From positions 1 to 64,000 of the forward strand of contig NZ_PXZO01000045.1 in the NCBI RefSeq assembly GCF_003013475.1: 64,000 bases of DNA, written 5' to 3'. The position numbers and the translations under genes were made by a program. Position 1 is the stretch's first letter. Each line of letters opens with the position of its first letter. The DNA is from Brevibacillus porteri (lineage in GTDB: Bacteria; Bacillota; Bacilli; Brevibacillales; Brevibacillaceae). This document shows, one piece after another, positions 33,652 to 42,056 of the stretch. The notes under the pieces were generated by a model, which saw nothing but the letters and a program-made list of their open reading frames with translations, made no database searches and was not told the origin of the DNA.

Positions 33652-34551
33652 GTGCGTGTGCAAATCGTGGAGGTCGGCCCTCGTGACGGGCTGCAAAATG
33701 AGAGCGCGATCGTTCCGGCGGCAGCCAAAATCACGCTGATTCATAAGCTGATGGAAGCAGGCTTGAAGCGGATCGAAGCAAGTTCGTTTGTGAATCCAAA
33801 ATGGATACCGCAATTGGCGGATGCAGATGAGGTCTTGCAGGGAATCAATCGCAGCCAAGAGGTAACGCTTAGTGCATTGGTTCCAAATATTCGCGGTCTG
33901 GAGCGGGCGCGCCAATGTGGACTGACAGAGATTGCCCTGTTCATGTCTGCCTCTGAAACGCATAATCAAAAAAACATCAATAAACGGATAGAAGACACGT
34001 TTCCGATCCTGCGGGAGGTTGCCCAGGAAGCGCTAGCTCTCGGGATGAAAGTTCGCGGATATATCTCAACGGTGTTCGGTTGTCCGTACGAGGGAAATGT
34101 TCCACTGGCCAATAGCCGCAGGGTGACAGAGGCTCTGTTGGAAATGGGAGTGTACGAGATTTCTCTAGGGGATACGATAGGGGTTGCAACACCGAAGCAG
34201 GTTCATGAGGTTTTTGGAGAACTTGTGAAAGATGTTACGAACGAGCGCTTAGCCGCCCATTTCCACGATACGAGAGGAACTGGATTGGCGAACGTAGCAG
34301 CAGCGTTAGCGGAAGGAATCCGGATCTTTGACAGCTCAATCGGCGGCCTCGGTGGATGCCCGTATGCCCCAGGAGCTGCCGGCAACATTTCGACTGAAGA
34401 TTTGGTTTACATGCTGCATGGAATGGACTATGAAACGGGCGTCGATCTCGAGAAGTTGATTGAGGCTGGTGCGTATATTGGGCAGCAATTGGACAAAGAG
34501 CTCCCCTCAAAAGTGCTGCGGGCATCGCTCGCAAGCAAACCAGTTGGATGA
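33652..34551 (+). CDS. Hydroxymethylglutaryl-CoA lyase (YngG type)
   Basis: A 299-residue TIM-barrel lyase that splits HMG-CoA into acetyl-CoA and acetoacetate, the last step of leucine breakdown. Seen: VEVGPRDGLQNE (7-17) with the metal-binding aspartate, EASSFVNPKWIPQLAD, HFHDTRG (203-209) and the active-site cysteine C236 in GGLGGCPYAPGAAGN. The start is GTG with GAGGAGGTGG about 7 bases upstream. It lies between the biotin carrier and the crotonase in one operon. Confidence 0.93.
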   Translation: MRVQIVEVGPRDGLQNESAIVPAAAKITLIHKLMEAGLKRIEASSFVNPKWIPQLADADEVLQGINRSQEVTLSALVPNIRGLERARQCGLTEIALFMSASETHNQKNINKRIEDTFPILREVAQEALALGMKVRGYISTVFGCPYEGNVPLANSRRVTEALLEMGVYEISLGDTIGVATPKQVHEVFGELVKDVTNERLAAHFHDTRGTGLANVAAALAEGIRIFDSSIGGLGGCPYAPGAAGNISTEDLVYMLHGMDYETGVDLEKLIEAGAYIGQQLDKELPSKVLRASLASKPVG

Positions 34552-34589
34552 TCTGTATTTTCTACACATTCGCAAAGAGGGGATAGAAT

Positions 34590-35363
34590 ATGACGGTTTC
34601 CCTGCAAAGAGAGGGCGCAATCGGCGTACTAACGCTGCAACGGCCAGAAGTTTTTAACTGCCTCAATCTTGAAACGCTCGTGACATTGCGCGGCTTGATC
34701 AGTGAAATCAGCCATGATCGTGACATCCGAACGGTCATTGTGACAGGTGCTGGCGACAAGGCGTTTTGCTCTGGTGCGGATTTAAGAGAGCGGCGCTCCA
34801 TGTCACCACAACAGGTCGATGTCTATATCCAAACGATTCGAGATACGTTCACAGAGCTGGAAAAGCTACCGAAACCAGTCATCGCGGCGATTAACGGGCT
34901 GGCGCTGGGGGGCGGTACAGAATTGGCGTTGGCGTGCGATCTGCGGATCATGAGTGAGCATGCCCAGATGGGTTTAACGGAGACATCGCTCGGGATCATC
35001 CCGGGTGCTGGCGGAACACAGCGTTTGCCTCGGCTGGTTGGAAAAGGCGTCGCCAAGGAACTGATTTTTACGGCAAGGCGAGTATATCCGGAGGAGGCAC
35101 TGTCCATTGGGTTGATCAATCGGATTGTTCCCGCTGATCAACTTATGGCTACAGCGATTGCTGTGGCTGAGCAAATATCAGCGAATGCTCCACTTGCCCT
35201 AGCCCAAGCCAAGTTTGCTATCGATTGTGGAGTGGAAGTCGAGCTAGCTAGGGGACTTCAGATTGAGAGCAATGCGTATAAGCTGCTCGTCCCGACGAAA
35301 GACCGCCTAGAAGGACTCGCAGCCTTTCAAGAAAAACGAAAACCGATATACCGCGGAGAGTGA
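34590..35363 (+). CDS. Enoyl-CoA hydratase, probably methylglutaconyl-CoA hydratase (YngF type)
   Basis: A 257-residue crotonase. Oxyanion-hole segments SGADLRER and GLALGGGTELALACDL, and the catalytic glutamates in MGLTETSLGIIPGAGGTQRLPRLVG are present, in contrast to the relative at 29615. By operon context it would hydrate 3-methylglutaconyl-CoA to HMG-CoA. AGAGGGG lies about 7 bases before ATG. It ends 18 bases before the transferase subunit starts. Confidence 0.9.
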   Translation: MTVSLQREGAIGVLTLQRPEVFNCLNLETLVTLRGLISEISHDRDIRTVIVTGAGDKAFCSGADLRERRSMSPQQVDVYIQTIRDTFTELEKLPKPVIAAINGLALGGGTELALACDLRIMSEHAQMGLTETSLGIIPGAGGTQRLPRLVGKGVAKELIFTARRVYPEEALSIGLINRIVPADQLMATAIAVAEQISANAPLALAQAKFAIDCGVEVELARGLQIESNAYKLLVPTKDRLEGLAAFQEKRKPIYRGE

Positions 35364-35380
35364 CGAGGGGGATTACGCTG

Positions 35381-36919
35381 ATGACCAAACATTTGGAAGA
35401 CACATTGCACGAAAAAATCGCCCAAGTAGTGCAAGGGGGCGATGCCAAGTATCATGACAAGCTCAAGGAGCAAAACAAGCTGTTCGTCCGAGATCGTCTC
35501 AAGCTATTGTTCGATGACGAGTTCATGGTCGAGGATGGGCTGTTCGCGAATGTCATGGCAGGCGATCTGCCGGCGGATGGAGTTGTGACCGCAATCGGCA
35601 AGGTAAATGGTCAAACTGTCTGCGTGATGGCTAATGATTCGACAGTGAAAGCCGGGTCTTGGGGATCGCGGACCGTCGAAAAAATTATTCGCATTCAAGA
35701 GACCGCTGAAAAAATGCGTGTTCCTCTTCTCTATCTAGTGGACTCAGCAGGAGCGCGTATCACTGACCAATTGGAGATGTTCCCAGGCCGACGGGGTGCT
35801 GGGCGAATTTTTTACAACCAAGTGAAGCTTTCCGGCAAAATTCCACAAGTGTGCATTTTGTTTGGACCTTCTGCTGCTGGTGGCGCTTATATCCCAGCCT
35901 TTTGTGACATTGTCATCATGGTCGACAAAAACGCGAGCATGTACTTGGGCTCTCCGCGTATGGCGGAAATGGTGATTGGAGAAAAAGTGAGCTTGGAAGA
36001 GTTGGGCGGCGCACGGATGCATTGCTCCGTCAGCGGATGCGGCGACGTACTGGCTGCCAATGAAGAAGAAGCGATTCAAGCAGCGCGCAGCTATCTCCGT
36101 TTCTTCCCGGCGAACTATACGTTGACGCCACCGACTGTACTGGCGAAGGCCCCTGTGTCTACAGCGAAGGAAATCACGAGCATCGTACCGGAGAACCAAA
36201 ATGCAGCTTTCAATATGCATGATGTCATTACAGCATTGGTCGACGAGGATTCGTTCTTTGAAATCAAAAAATTATTTGCCCAAGAGCTGATTACCGGATT
36301 GGCACGTTTGGATGGCAAGCCTGTCGGTATCATTGCCAACCAGCCGCGTGTGAAGGGAGGAGTCTTGTTTGTAGATTCGGCTGACAAGGCGGCTCGATTC
36401 ATCACGTTGTGCGATGCGTTTTCGATCCCACTCCTGTTCTTGGCGGATGTTCCTGGCTTTATGATCGGGACAGCAGTAGAGCGAGCAGGCATTATCAGAC
36501 ACGGGGCCAAAATGATCTCCGCCATGGCGGAAGCTACCGTACCGAAAATCTCCGTCATTGTACGCAAAGCGTATGGTGCTGGCTTGTATGCAATGGCCAG
36601 CTCTGCATTTGAGCCAGATGCTTGCCTCGCACTGCCTGGTGCCCAAATCGCCGTAATGGGTCCAGAAGCAGCGGTCAATGCCGTCTACAGTAACAAAATT
36701 CAGGCGATTGAGGACCCGGCAGAGCGTCAAGCGTTTATTCAGGAAAAACGCAGAGAGTATCAGGAGGACATCGATCTGTACTTACTGGCATCCAACTTGA
36801 TTGTAGATGCTATTGTGCCTCCAAGCGAACTGAGACGAGAATTAATCCAGCGCTACGAGGTTTACAAGGAAAAGCGTCACGTTTTTTCGGACAGAAAGCA
36901 TGCAGTTTATCCCGTATAA
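35381..36919 (+). CDS. Acyl-CoA carboxylase carboxyltransferase subunit (YngE type)
   Basis: A 512-residue protein with two crotonase-like halves. It moves CO2 from carboxybiotin to the acyl-CoA. Seen: LVDSAGARITDQLEMFPGRRGAGRIFYNQVKLSG (about 127-160), GPSAAGGAYIPAFCD, and the second oxyanion region FLADVPGFMIGTAVERAGIIRHGAKMI and VIVRKAYGAGLYAM. These resemble methylcrotonyl-CoA carboxylase beta chains. The ATG at 35381 has GAGGGGG about 9 bases upstream; an earlier in-frame start at 35360 overlaps the previous gene. It is the last gene of the operon. Confidence 0.9.
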   Translation: MTKHLEDTLHEKIAQVVQGGDAKYHDKLKEQNKLFVRDRLKLLFDDEFMVEDGLFANVMAGDLPADGVVTAIGKVNGQTVCVMANDSTVKAGSWGSRTVEKIIRIQETAEKMRVPLLYLVDSAGARITDQLEMFPGRRGAGRIFYNQVKLSGKIPQVCILFGPSAAGGAYIPAFCDIVIMVDKNASMYLGSPRMAEMVIGEKVSLEELGGARMHCSVSGCGDVLAANEEEAIQAARSYLRFFPANYTLTPPTVLAKAPVSTAKEITSIVPENQNAAFNMHDVITALVDEDSFFEIKKLFAQELITGLARLDGKPVGIIANQPRVKGGVLFVDSADKAARFITLCDAFSIPLLFLADVPGFMIGTAVERAGIIRHGAKMISAMAEATVPKISVIVRKAYGAGLYAMASSAFEPDACLALPGAQIAVMGPEAAVNAVYSNKIQAIEDPAERQAFIQEKRREYQEDIDLYLLASNLIVDAIVPPSELRRELIQRYEVYKEKRHVFSDRKHAVYPV

Positions 36920-36927
36920 TTCAGGGG

Positions 36928-36967
36928 TCAGGCTGTCGTCAAAAGGCGATGGCCTGATTTTTTTTAC
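36928..36967 (+). terminator. Terminator of the carboxylase operon
   Basis: TCAGGC and GCCTGA with inner GTCG/CGAT pairing, followed by a seven-T run. Confidence 0.82.
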
Positions 36968-37028
36968 AGAAAATGTGTGACAACCTAGGAATATTTCGAT
37001 AATTTCGATCTTTTTTTGTGTCAATCAA

Positions 37029-37057
37029 TTGAACAATCCCGAAAACTCTGTTATTCT
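37029..37057 (+). promoter_or_regulatory. Sigma-A promoter of ylbQ
   Basis: TTGAAC, 17 bases, TATTCT, ending 34 bases before the ATG. Confidence 0.55.
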
Positions 37058-37091
37058 TGAAAAATAAGCATTGATTAATGTGGGTGAACAA

Positions 37092-38057
37092 ATGCTGCTA
37101 AAATCAAGGACGTGTCAGGTGGTAGTCATAGGTGGAGGGTCTGTCGGGCTGCTGTATGCAGCAAGGCTCGCACTCGCTGGACAACCTGTTACGATTGTTA
37201 CACGCAGTTCACTCCAGGCGAATCAGCTAAATGAACGCGGGCTCAGCTTTCAAAAGCTAAATGGCGAAACAGTCACTATTCCTGTCACCGCCAGCCCCAT
37301 TGAAGAAGGATTGCCTGAAGGGAATCTGTATCTGTTAACAGTAAAGCAGCCAGATTTGCACAGCGTGCTTGCAGCCTTAAAAGGGGTAGACCTTGAGGCA
37401 AGAGTGATCGCTTTGCAAAATGGCATGGGGCATTACGAATTGCTTCGAACCATTTTAACGGAGACACAGTGTTTCTTTGCGATTAATACGGAAGGAGCAA
37501 GGAGATTGTCGCCTACAGAAGTCGTGCATACCGGTACAGGTACTTTGCGCGTAGGTTCTTGGGAGACTTCTGATTGCAATGATCCACTGATTCGCTCATT
37601 TGTTGAGTGGGCAATATCAACAGGCATGGAGGCTGTCTATGAAAAGGCAATACAGCCCTTCGCTTGGCGCAAGCTCATCGCAAATGCACTGATCAATCCG
37701 TTAACCGCGCTTTTTGAAATCCCAAATGGTGCTCTCCTCGAAAATTCACATACGCAACAGCTCATGCGTGCTTTATTTGTGGAAGCAGCTGCAGTGGCTG
37801 CCTATGCCGGACAAAAAATCGAGGATGCAGACTTGCAGGAAATTGTCTCCATTTGCCGAAATACTTCCCGTAACCTATCCTCCATGTTGCAGGATATAAA
37901 GAAGCGCAGACCGACGGAAGTGCAGTCTATCAACGGCTATCTCGTCCAAGTAGGACAAAAGGCCGGGATTCCGACTCCGCTGCACGAAACCTTGCTTCGC
38001 GTTATCCTTCTGAAGTCAGACATGGGAATACGGAAGGAGGGAGGCGACAGTAGATGA
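37092..38057 (+). CDS. ylbQ: Ketopantoate reductase-family protein (YlbQ/PanE)
   Basis: A 321-residue NADPH-dependent reductase of the PanE family, which makes pantoate for CoA. The Rossmann motif VVVIGGGSVGLLYAARLALAG (about 10-30), LTVKQPD, ALQNGMGH, and the catalytic-lysine region FAWRKLIANALINPLTAL are visible. Position two genes before bshC, as in B. subtilis, supports YlbQ. The ATG at 37092 follows GTGGGTG by about 5 bases; an upstream TTG is less well placed. It overlaps the next gene by 4 bases (ATGA). Confidence 0.86.
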   Translation: MLLKSRTCQVVVIGGGSVGLLYAARLALAGQPVTIVTRSSLQANQLNERGLSFQKLNGETVTIPVTASPIEEGLPEGNLYLLTVKQPDLHSVLAALKGVDLEARVIALQNGMGHYELLRTILTETQCFFAINTEGARRLSPTEVVHTGTGTLRVGSWETSDCNDPLIRSFVEWAISTGMEAVYEKAIQPFAWRKLIANALINPLTALFEIPNGALLENSHTQQLMRALFVEAAAVAAYAGQKIEDADLQEIVSICRNTSRNLSSMLQDIKKRRPTEVQSINGYLVQVGQKAGIPTPLHETLLRVILLKSDMGIRKEGGDSR

Positions 38058-38452
38058 CCTTTTTGGCGAATGTCTGGGCCTATTTGTGGGGTACGCTGAC
38101 GGTTGTGCCGTTTCTCGGATTTCCGCTCGTTTATTTCATCTTGTATGTGACGACGCGGAATAAGAAATTGGCAGGCCGCTTCGCGATAAATATCACGAAT
38201 CTTTTGGTGATTCGTTCTGCCGTTTCCGCTTACGAACTGATTTGGCCCGAGGCTTTGTCCGCTTGGTGGTGGGTATTCTGCTTTTACCTAGTGGTAACCG
38301 TGCTACTTGGGTGGGTACAGATGAAGTGGAAGGGGCGGCTCTCCCTCAAAAAGGTAGGATTTTCGGCCTGGCGTTTGTCGTTTCTCTGGTTTGGAATCGT
38401 CTACATAGTGCTGTTTACGACCGGAATTATCAAAACGATGGGTGTCGTGTAA
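38054..38452 (+). CDS. DUF3397 membrane protein
   Basis: A 132-residue protein with four likely membrane helices (about 13-31, 43-60, 68-88 and 105-125). This size and helix layout between ylbQ and bshC is what I know of DUF3397 proteins. Function is unknown. Its ATG overlaps the ylbQ stop (ATGA), so the two are translationally coupled, with GGAGGGAGG just upstream. Confidence 0.78.
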   Translation: MTFLANVWAYLWGTLTVVPFLGFPLVYFILYVTTRNKKLAGRFAINITNLLVIRSAVSAYELIWPEALSAWWWVFCFYLVVTVLLGWVQMKWKGRLSLKKVGFSAWRLSFLWFGIVYIVLFTTGIIKTMGVV

Positions 38453-38504
38453 AGCACTGTTGATACATATCGTATTTATTCCGATAAGAAAGAAGGTTGG
38501 AACT

Positions 38505-39062
38505 ATGCGACTTCCCATCGAGACCATCGGTCACAAGATTCGAATGATTCGGAAAGAACGCGGCTTTACCTTGGAAATTATGGCAGGCAAGACAGGGTTA
38601 AGCAAAGGTTTGCTGAGCCAAGTAGAGCGTGGAATTTCGCAGCCGTCGCTTGATTCGCTGTGGAAAATCACCAAAGCTCTGGAGTCACCCATCATTCATT
38701 TTTTCGAGGATATTGATCAGAAGCAGGTGCATGTGACTCGCTTGCAAAAACGCAGACAACTAGTCTTTCCTGAATCGACGGGCACTTATTCGCTGCTCTC
38801 GATGGGAGGCAGTGCCAAGCTGGGGATGCTGGAAGTGCGACTGATGCCTGGAGAAATGGCTGTCGACAAATTCGTACAGTCTGAGGGAGAAGAGTGCTTC
38901 ACGGTCATTACTGGTAGTGTGACAGCGCGCTTCAACGATGAAGAGCATGTATTGGAAGCAGGAGACAGTATTTCATTTGACAGTAGCAAAACACACTCAA
39001 TCGAAAATACAGGAGAAACGGAAGCTTTGTTAATTTGGTCCGTCACACCTCCACAATTTTAA
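38505..39062 (+). CDS. XRE-family regulator with a C-terminal cupin domain
   Basis: A 185-residue DNA-binding protein: helix-turn-helix at about 8-62 (IGHKIRMIRKERGFTLEIMAGKTGLSKGLLSQVERGISQPSLDSLWKITKAL) and a cupin ligand-binding domain at about 105-180 (MAVDKFVQSEGEECFTVITGSVTARF, LEAGDSISFDSSKTHSIENTG). Such regulators often control the metabolism of a small acid or amine whose ligand is unknown. The ATG at 38505 has AGAAGGTTGG about 4 bases upstream; 21 upstream codons overlap the previous gene and were rejected. Confidence 0.88.
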   Translation: MRLPIETIGHKIRMIRKERGFTLEIMAGKTGLSKGLLSQVERGISQPSLDSLWKITKALESPIIHFFEDIDQKQVHVTRLQKRRQLVFPESTGTYSLLSMGGSAKLGMLEVRLMPGEMAVDKFVQSEGEECFTVITGSVTARFNDEEHVLEAGDSISFDSSKTHSIENTGETEALLIWSVTPPQF

Positions 39063-39093
39063 TGCAAGCGCGAACGAGCCTGTATTACACTTT

Positions 39094-39127
39094 GACAACC
39101 CATTAAAGTGGGTTGTCTTGTTTTTTG
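39094..39127 (+). terminator. Intrinsic terminator
   Basis: GACAACCCA and TGGGTTGTC stem, then TTGTTTTTTG. Confidence 0.88.
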
Positions 39128-39185
39128 TGGCTGTGGAGCATGTTATAATTTTGATTGACCATGGCCCTAAGAAAGGTGAGCTAGC

Positions 39186-40808
39186 ATGAATGTTGAATGT
39201 CTCGCGCTTCCATTGGCGAATCCGCTGGCACAGGAGTACCAGCAGCAAAATGCCTCTGCATTACAGTTTTTTGCGCATAATCCCTACCGAGAACAGTCCT
39301 ACCGAGAACGCGTGGAATGGCTTCAAAGTCAATCCTATCCTCACCGGAACCAGCTCGTGGAAGGTTTATATCGTTTTAATAAAGAGATGGGTACTCACCC
39401 TGAAGCACTGAAAAATATCGAGTTGCTCAAACAGCCAGACACATATGTGGTCATCGGCGGTCAGCAAGCAGGAGTTCTGGGTGGACCACTCTATACAGTC
39501 AACAAAGCTGTTCATCTGATCCAGGCAGCGAAAAGGCTGTCTGCCGAGCTTCAGGCGAACGTCATTCCGGTGTTTTGGATTGCTGGAGAAGACCATGACA
39601 TCGATGAGATCGATCATGTGTACTGGGGAGCGGACGATGGAAAGCGCCTGCATAAAGAGAGGCTGCCTCTGAACAAAAAGGGCCGCCAATCTGCAAGTAC
39701 GCTACCCTTGGACCCTGAACTGTGTACACAGTTCCTGGAAAAGTTTTTCCAGGGACAAACAGAGACTGCCGAAACCAAGAAGATTCGTGAGTTGCTGATG
39801 CAGACTGCGGCAGATTCGCGTACAGTCGCAGAGTGGTTTGCCCGCTTGATGGCAAAACTGTTTGGCAAGCACGGTCTTGTTCTGGTTGAATCCTCGTTGC
39901 CGTTTGTTCGTGAACTGCAGCAATCCATTTTTTCACAGATCATTGAGAACAATGAGCAATTGACGAAGGTGATGCTACGGGCGGCGGATCGGATTTCAAC
40001 AGCTGGCTATCCGCTTCAATTGCAAGTGGAAGAGCATCAAGCCAATTTGTTCGTCTATGAGGGCAATGATCGATTGTTGCTAGAACGTCACGGGGAGCGC
40101 TTTATCAATCGGAGACGCTCTTACAGTCGCGATGAATTGCTCAAGCAGGTTGCAGATTCCCCGGAGCGTTTTAGCACAAATGTCGTTACTCGTGGGTTGA
40201 TGCAGGAGCATCTGTTTCCTACGCTTGCCTTCATTGGAGGTCCGGGCGAGATTGCTTATTGGGCGTTTTATCGGGAGGTATTCGAGCTGTTCGGGATGCA
40301 GATGCCGATCGTATTGCCTCGTATGTCTATTACCCTTGTGGAAGGTGCTCAACAGAGACTGCTGGATAGCTTGGGGCTTTCTATTGAACAAGTCTTGACT
40401 GATTTCACCGCTTGGAAAACCGAGTGGTCCAAAAACCAGGTACCGCATCCGTTGGAGCAGCAATTCGCATCGGCAAGGGAGTTGATCATGTCGATCTATC
40501 GTCCGCTGGTAGAAGAGGTCGTTTCTTTGGATGGCGGATTGCGTGGTCTGGCTGAGAAAAATAGTAAGCTGCTATTAGAGCAAGTATCCTTTTTGGAAGA
40601 GCGTCTGATTCGTTCGCTACAGCAAAAAGATGACGTGGAGCATGTGCGCGTCCAACGAATTGAGACCGCTTTGTTACCCGAAGGTGCTCTGCAAGAAAGA
40701 AAGCATTCGTTTTTCCCATTTGCAAATAAGTATGGTCTTGGCTTGGTTGACCGTTTAGTAGATGCGCCATTCGCGCATGATGGTACTCATCAACTTTATT
40801 ACCTGTAA
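39186..40808 (+). CDS. bshC: Bacillithiol synthase BshC (cysteine-adding enzyme)
   Basis: A 540-residue protein that adds cysteine to glucosaminyl-malate in the last step of bacillithiol synthesis. The family opening with a nucleotide-binding Rossmann-like core is visible in VVIGGQQAGVLGGPLYTVNKAVHLIQAAKRL, NVIPVFWIAGEDHDIDEIDHVYW, and GGPGEIAYWAFYREVFELFGMQMPIVLPRMSITLVE; a C-terminal coiled coil follows (about 380-475). Length is normal for BshC. It lies before mraZ as in other Bacilli. AAAGGTGAG lies about 6 bases before ATG. Confidence 0.95.
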   Translation: MNVECLALPLANPLAQEYQQQNASALQFFAHNPYREQSYRERVEWLQSQSYPHRNQLVEGLYRFNKEMGTHPEALKNIELLKQPDTYVVIGGQQAGVLGGPLYTVNKAVHLIQAAKRLSAELQANVIPVFWIAGEDHDIDEIDHVYWGADDGKRLHKERLPLNKKGRQSASTLPLDPELCTQFLEKFFQGQTETAETKKIRELLMQTAADSRTVAEWFARLMAKLFGKHGLVLVESSLPFVRELQQSIFSQIIENNEQLTKVMLRAADRISTAGYPLQLQVEEHQANLFVYEGNDRLLLERHGERFINRRRSYSRDELLKQVADSPERFSTNVVTRGLMQEHLFPTLAFIGGPGEIAYWAFYREVFELFGMQMPIVLPRMSITLVEGAQQRLLDSLGLSIEQVLTDFTAWKTEWSKNQVPHPLEQQFASARELIMSIYRPLVEEVVSLDGGLRGLAEKNSKLLLEQVSFLEERLIRSLQQKDDVEHVRVQRIETALLPEGALQERKHSFFPFANKYGLGLVDRLVDAPFAHDGTHQLYYL

Positions 40809-40820
40809 AAGGCAGTGCAA

Positions 40821-40862
40821 AATAGTCGGATCGTCCTAGAAGTGGACCCGGCTATTTTTTGT
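40821..40862 (+). terminator. Intrinsic terminator of bshC
   Basis: AATAGTCGG-ATC-GTCC and GGAC-CCGGCTATT stem followed by TTTTT. Confidence 0.82.
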
Positions 40863-40968
40863 TGTTTAAGTTGATGGAAAACTTTTCTTCTAATTATGCT
40901 GAAACTTTTCCGACAAATTCTGCGTATTAGTAGTAATGGATTGTTTTTGGGGAAAGGTGGTACTCGGG

Positions 40969-42018
40969 ATGCAGATTACATTACAACAAATCGGGAAAAA
41001 AGCCACTCTACTAGTTGTTAGCTTGTCGGTTTTATTGACGGGTATTGCAACCGCAGGATTGAAAAAGGCCGACGCACGGGAAGAATACGTGGCCAATTCT
41101 GCATTTATCGACACAAATGGACATTGGGCAGCAAAAGAAATAGGGATCGCTACCAAAAAAGGATTGATTAAAGGATTTCCCGACGGGACCTTTAAGCCAG
41201 AACAAACAGTGACGCAAGAACAGTTTTTATCCCTAATTGAACGCGTCATTCCTTCCTTTACAGGTCATGAGCCTGACAGCTTGATCAAAGAGACCTACTT
41301 GCAGGCTGCTGCGGGACGCTGGTCGGAAAAAACCTATCACCATTTGGCTTCAGCGGGTATCATGCCATCCGGGAAGCCGACGCATAGCATGACACGGTTG
41401 GAAGCGGCAAGAACCTTGCTGGCAGCCATCGGGCATCAATCAGAAGGGGAAAAATATCGGGGAACGACAGCGAAATTTTTCACGGATCTTTCAGTCGAAA
41501 ATGAGACACAGGTGATGACGGTCTACCCTGCCTACAAAATGGGGATTTTGGCTGGCTTTCCAGATGGAAGCTTTCGTCCTGATGAAAAAATCAACAGAGC
41601 ACAGGCAGTCGTCCTGTTAAATCGTTTGGAAACAAAAATCGACGAGCTGTATCCTGGCAATGTAGCAGAGAGCGAGAAAAAGGCAATGACACAAGCCGTC
41701 TCGTCATTTGTGGGAGACGTGATGGATAAGCAAAAGATTCGTCGCTTTGATGACTTGTCCGCGTATGTAAAGAAAAACAATCTGCCTGTCAGCGAATCGT
41801 TTTTACGTGAGCATTTTTCGTTTATGCAGTATGAAGTGTATGATTATGTCCGGTTTCCACAATTTAATGAGCTGATGTACTTTGCAAAAATCGGAATGAA
41901 TAAATACAGAATGACGGTTCAATATTACGCAGGGGATTTGGGTGGAAGTGTCGATCGCACGTTTTACCTTTCCTCGAGCGATGGCAAAACGTTTCGACTG
42001 ATTGGAAAAGATGAATAA
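40969..42018 (+). CDS. Secreted protein with three SLH domains
   Basis: A 349-residue exported surface protein. The signal peptide spans about 1-36 (AATAGLKKADA end). Three S-layer homology domains follow: about 46-93 (FIDTNGHWAAKEIGIATKKGLIKGFPDGTFKPEQ), 110-155 (divergent, WSEKTYHHLASAGIMPSG) and 170-222 (GILAGFPDGSFRPDEKINRAQAVVLLNRL). SLH domains bind pyruvylated secondary wall polymer. The C-terminal 120 residues form an unknown domain. The ATG at 40969 has AAAGGTGG 8 bases upstream. It ends in a strong terminator. Confidence 0.9.
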   Translation: MQITLQQIGKKATLLVVSLSVLLTGIATAGLKKADAREEYVANSAFIDTNGHWAAKEIGIATKKGLIKGFPDGTFKPEQTVTQEQFLSLIERVIPSFTGHEPDSLIKETYLQAAAGRWSEKTYHHLASAGIMPSGKPTHSMTRLEAARTLLAAIGHQSEGEKYRGTTAKFFTDLSVENETQVMTVYPAYKMGILAGFPDGSFRPDEKINRAQAVVLLNRLETKIDELYPGNVAESEKKAMTQAVSSFVGDVMDKQKIRRFDDLSAYVKKNNLPVSESFLREHFSFMQYEVYDYVRFPQFNELMYFAKIGMNKYRMTVQYYAGDLGGSVDRTFYLSSSDGKTFRLIGKDE

Positions 42019-42020
42019 GA

Positions 42021-42052
42021 AAAGAAGGCTGGGATATGACCCCAGCCTTTTT
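42021..42052. terminator. Bidirectional intrinsic terminator
   Basis: AAGGCTGGG and CCCAGCCTT stem followed by TTTTCG; the convergent permease gene ends at 42057. Confidence 0.85.
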
Positions 42053-42056
42053 CGTG

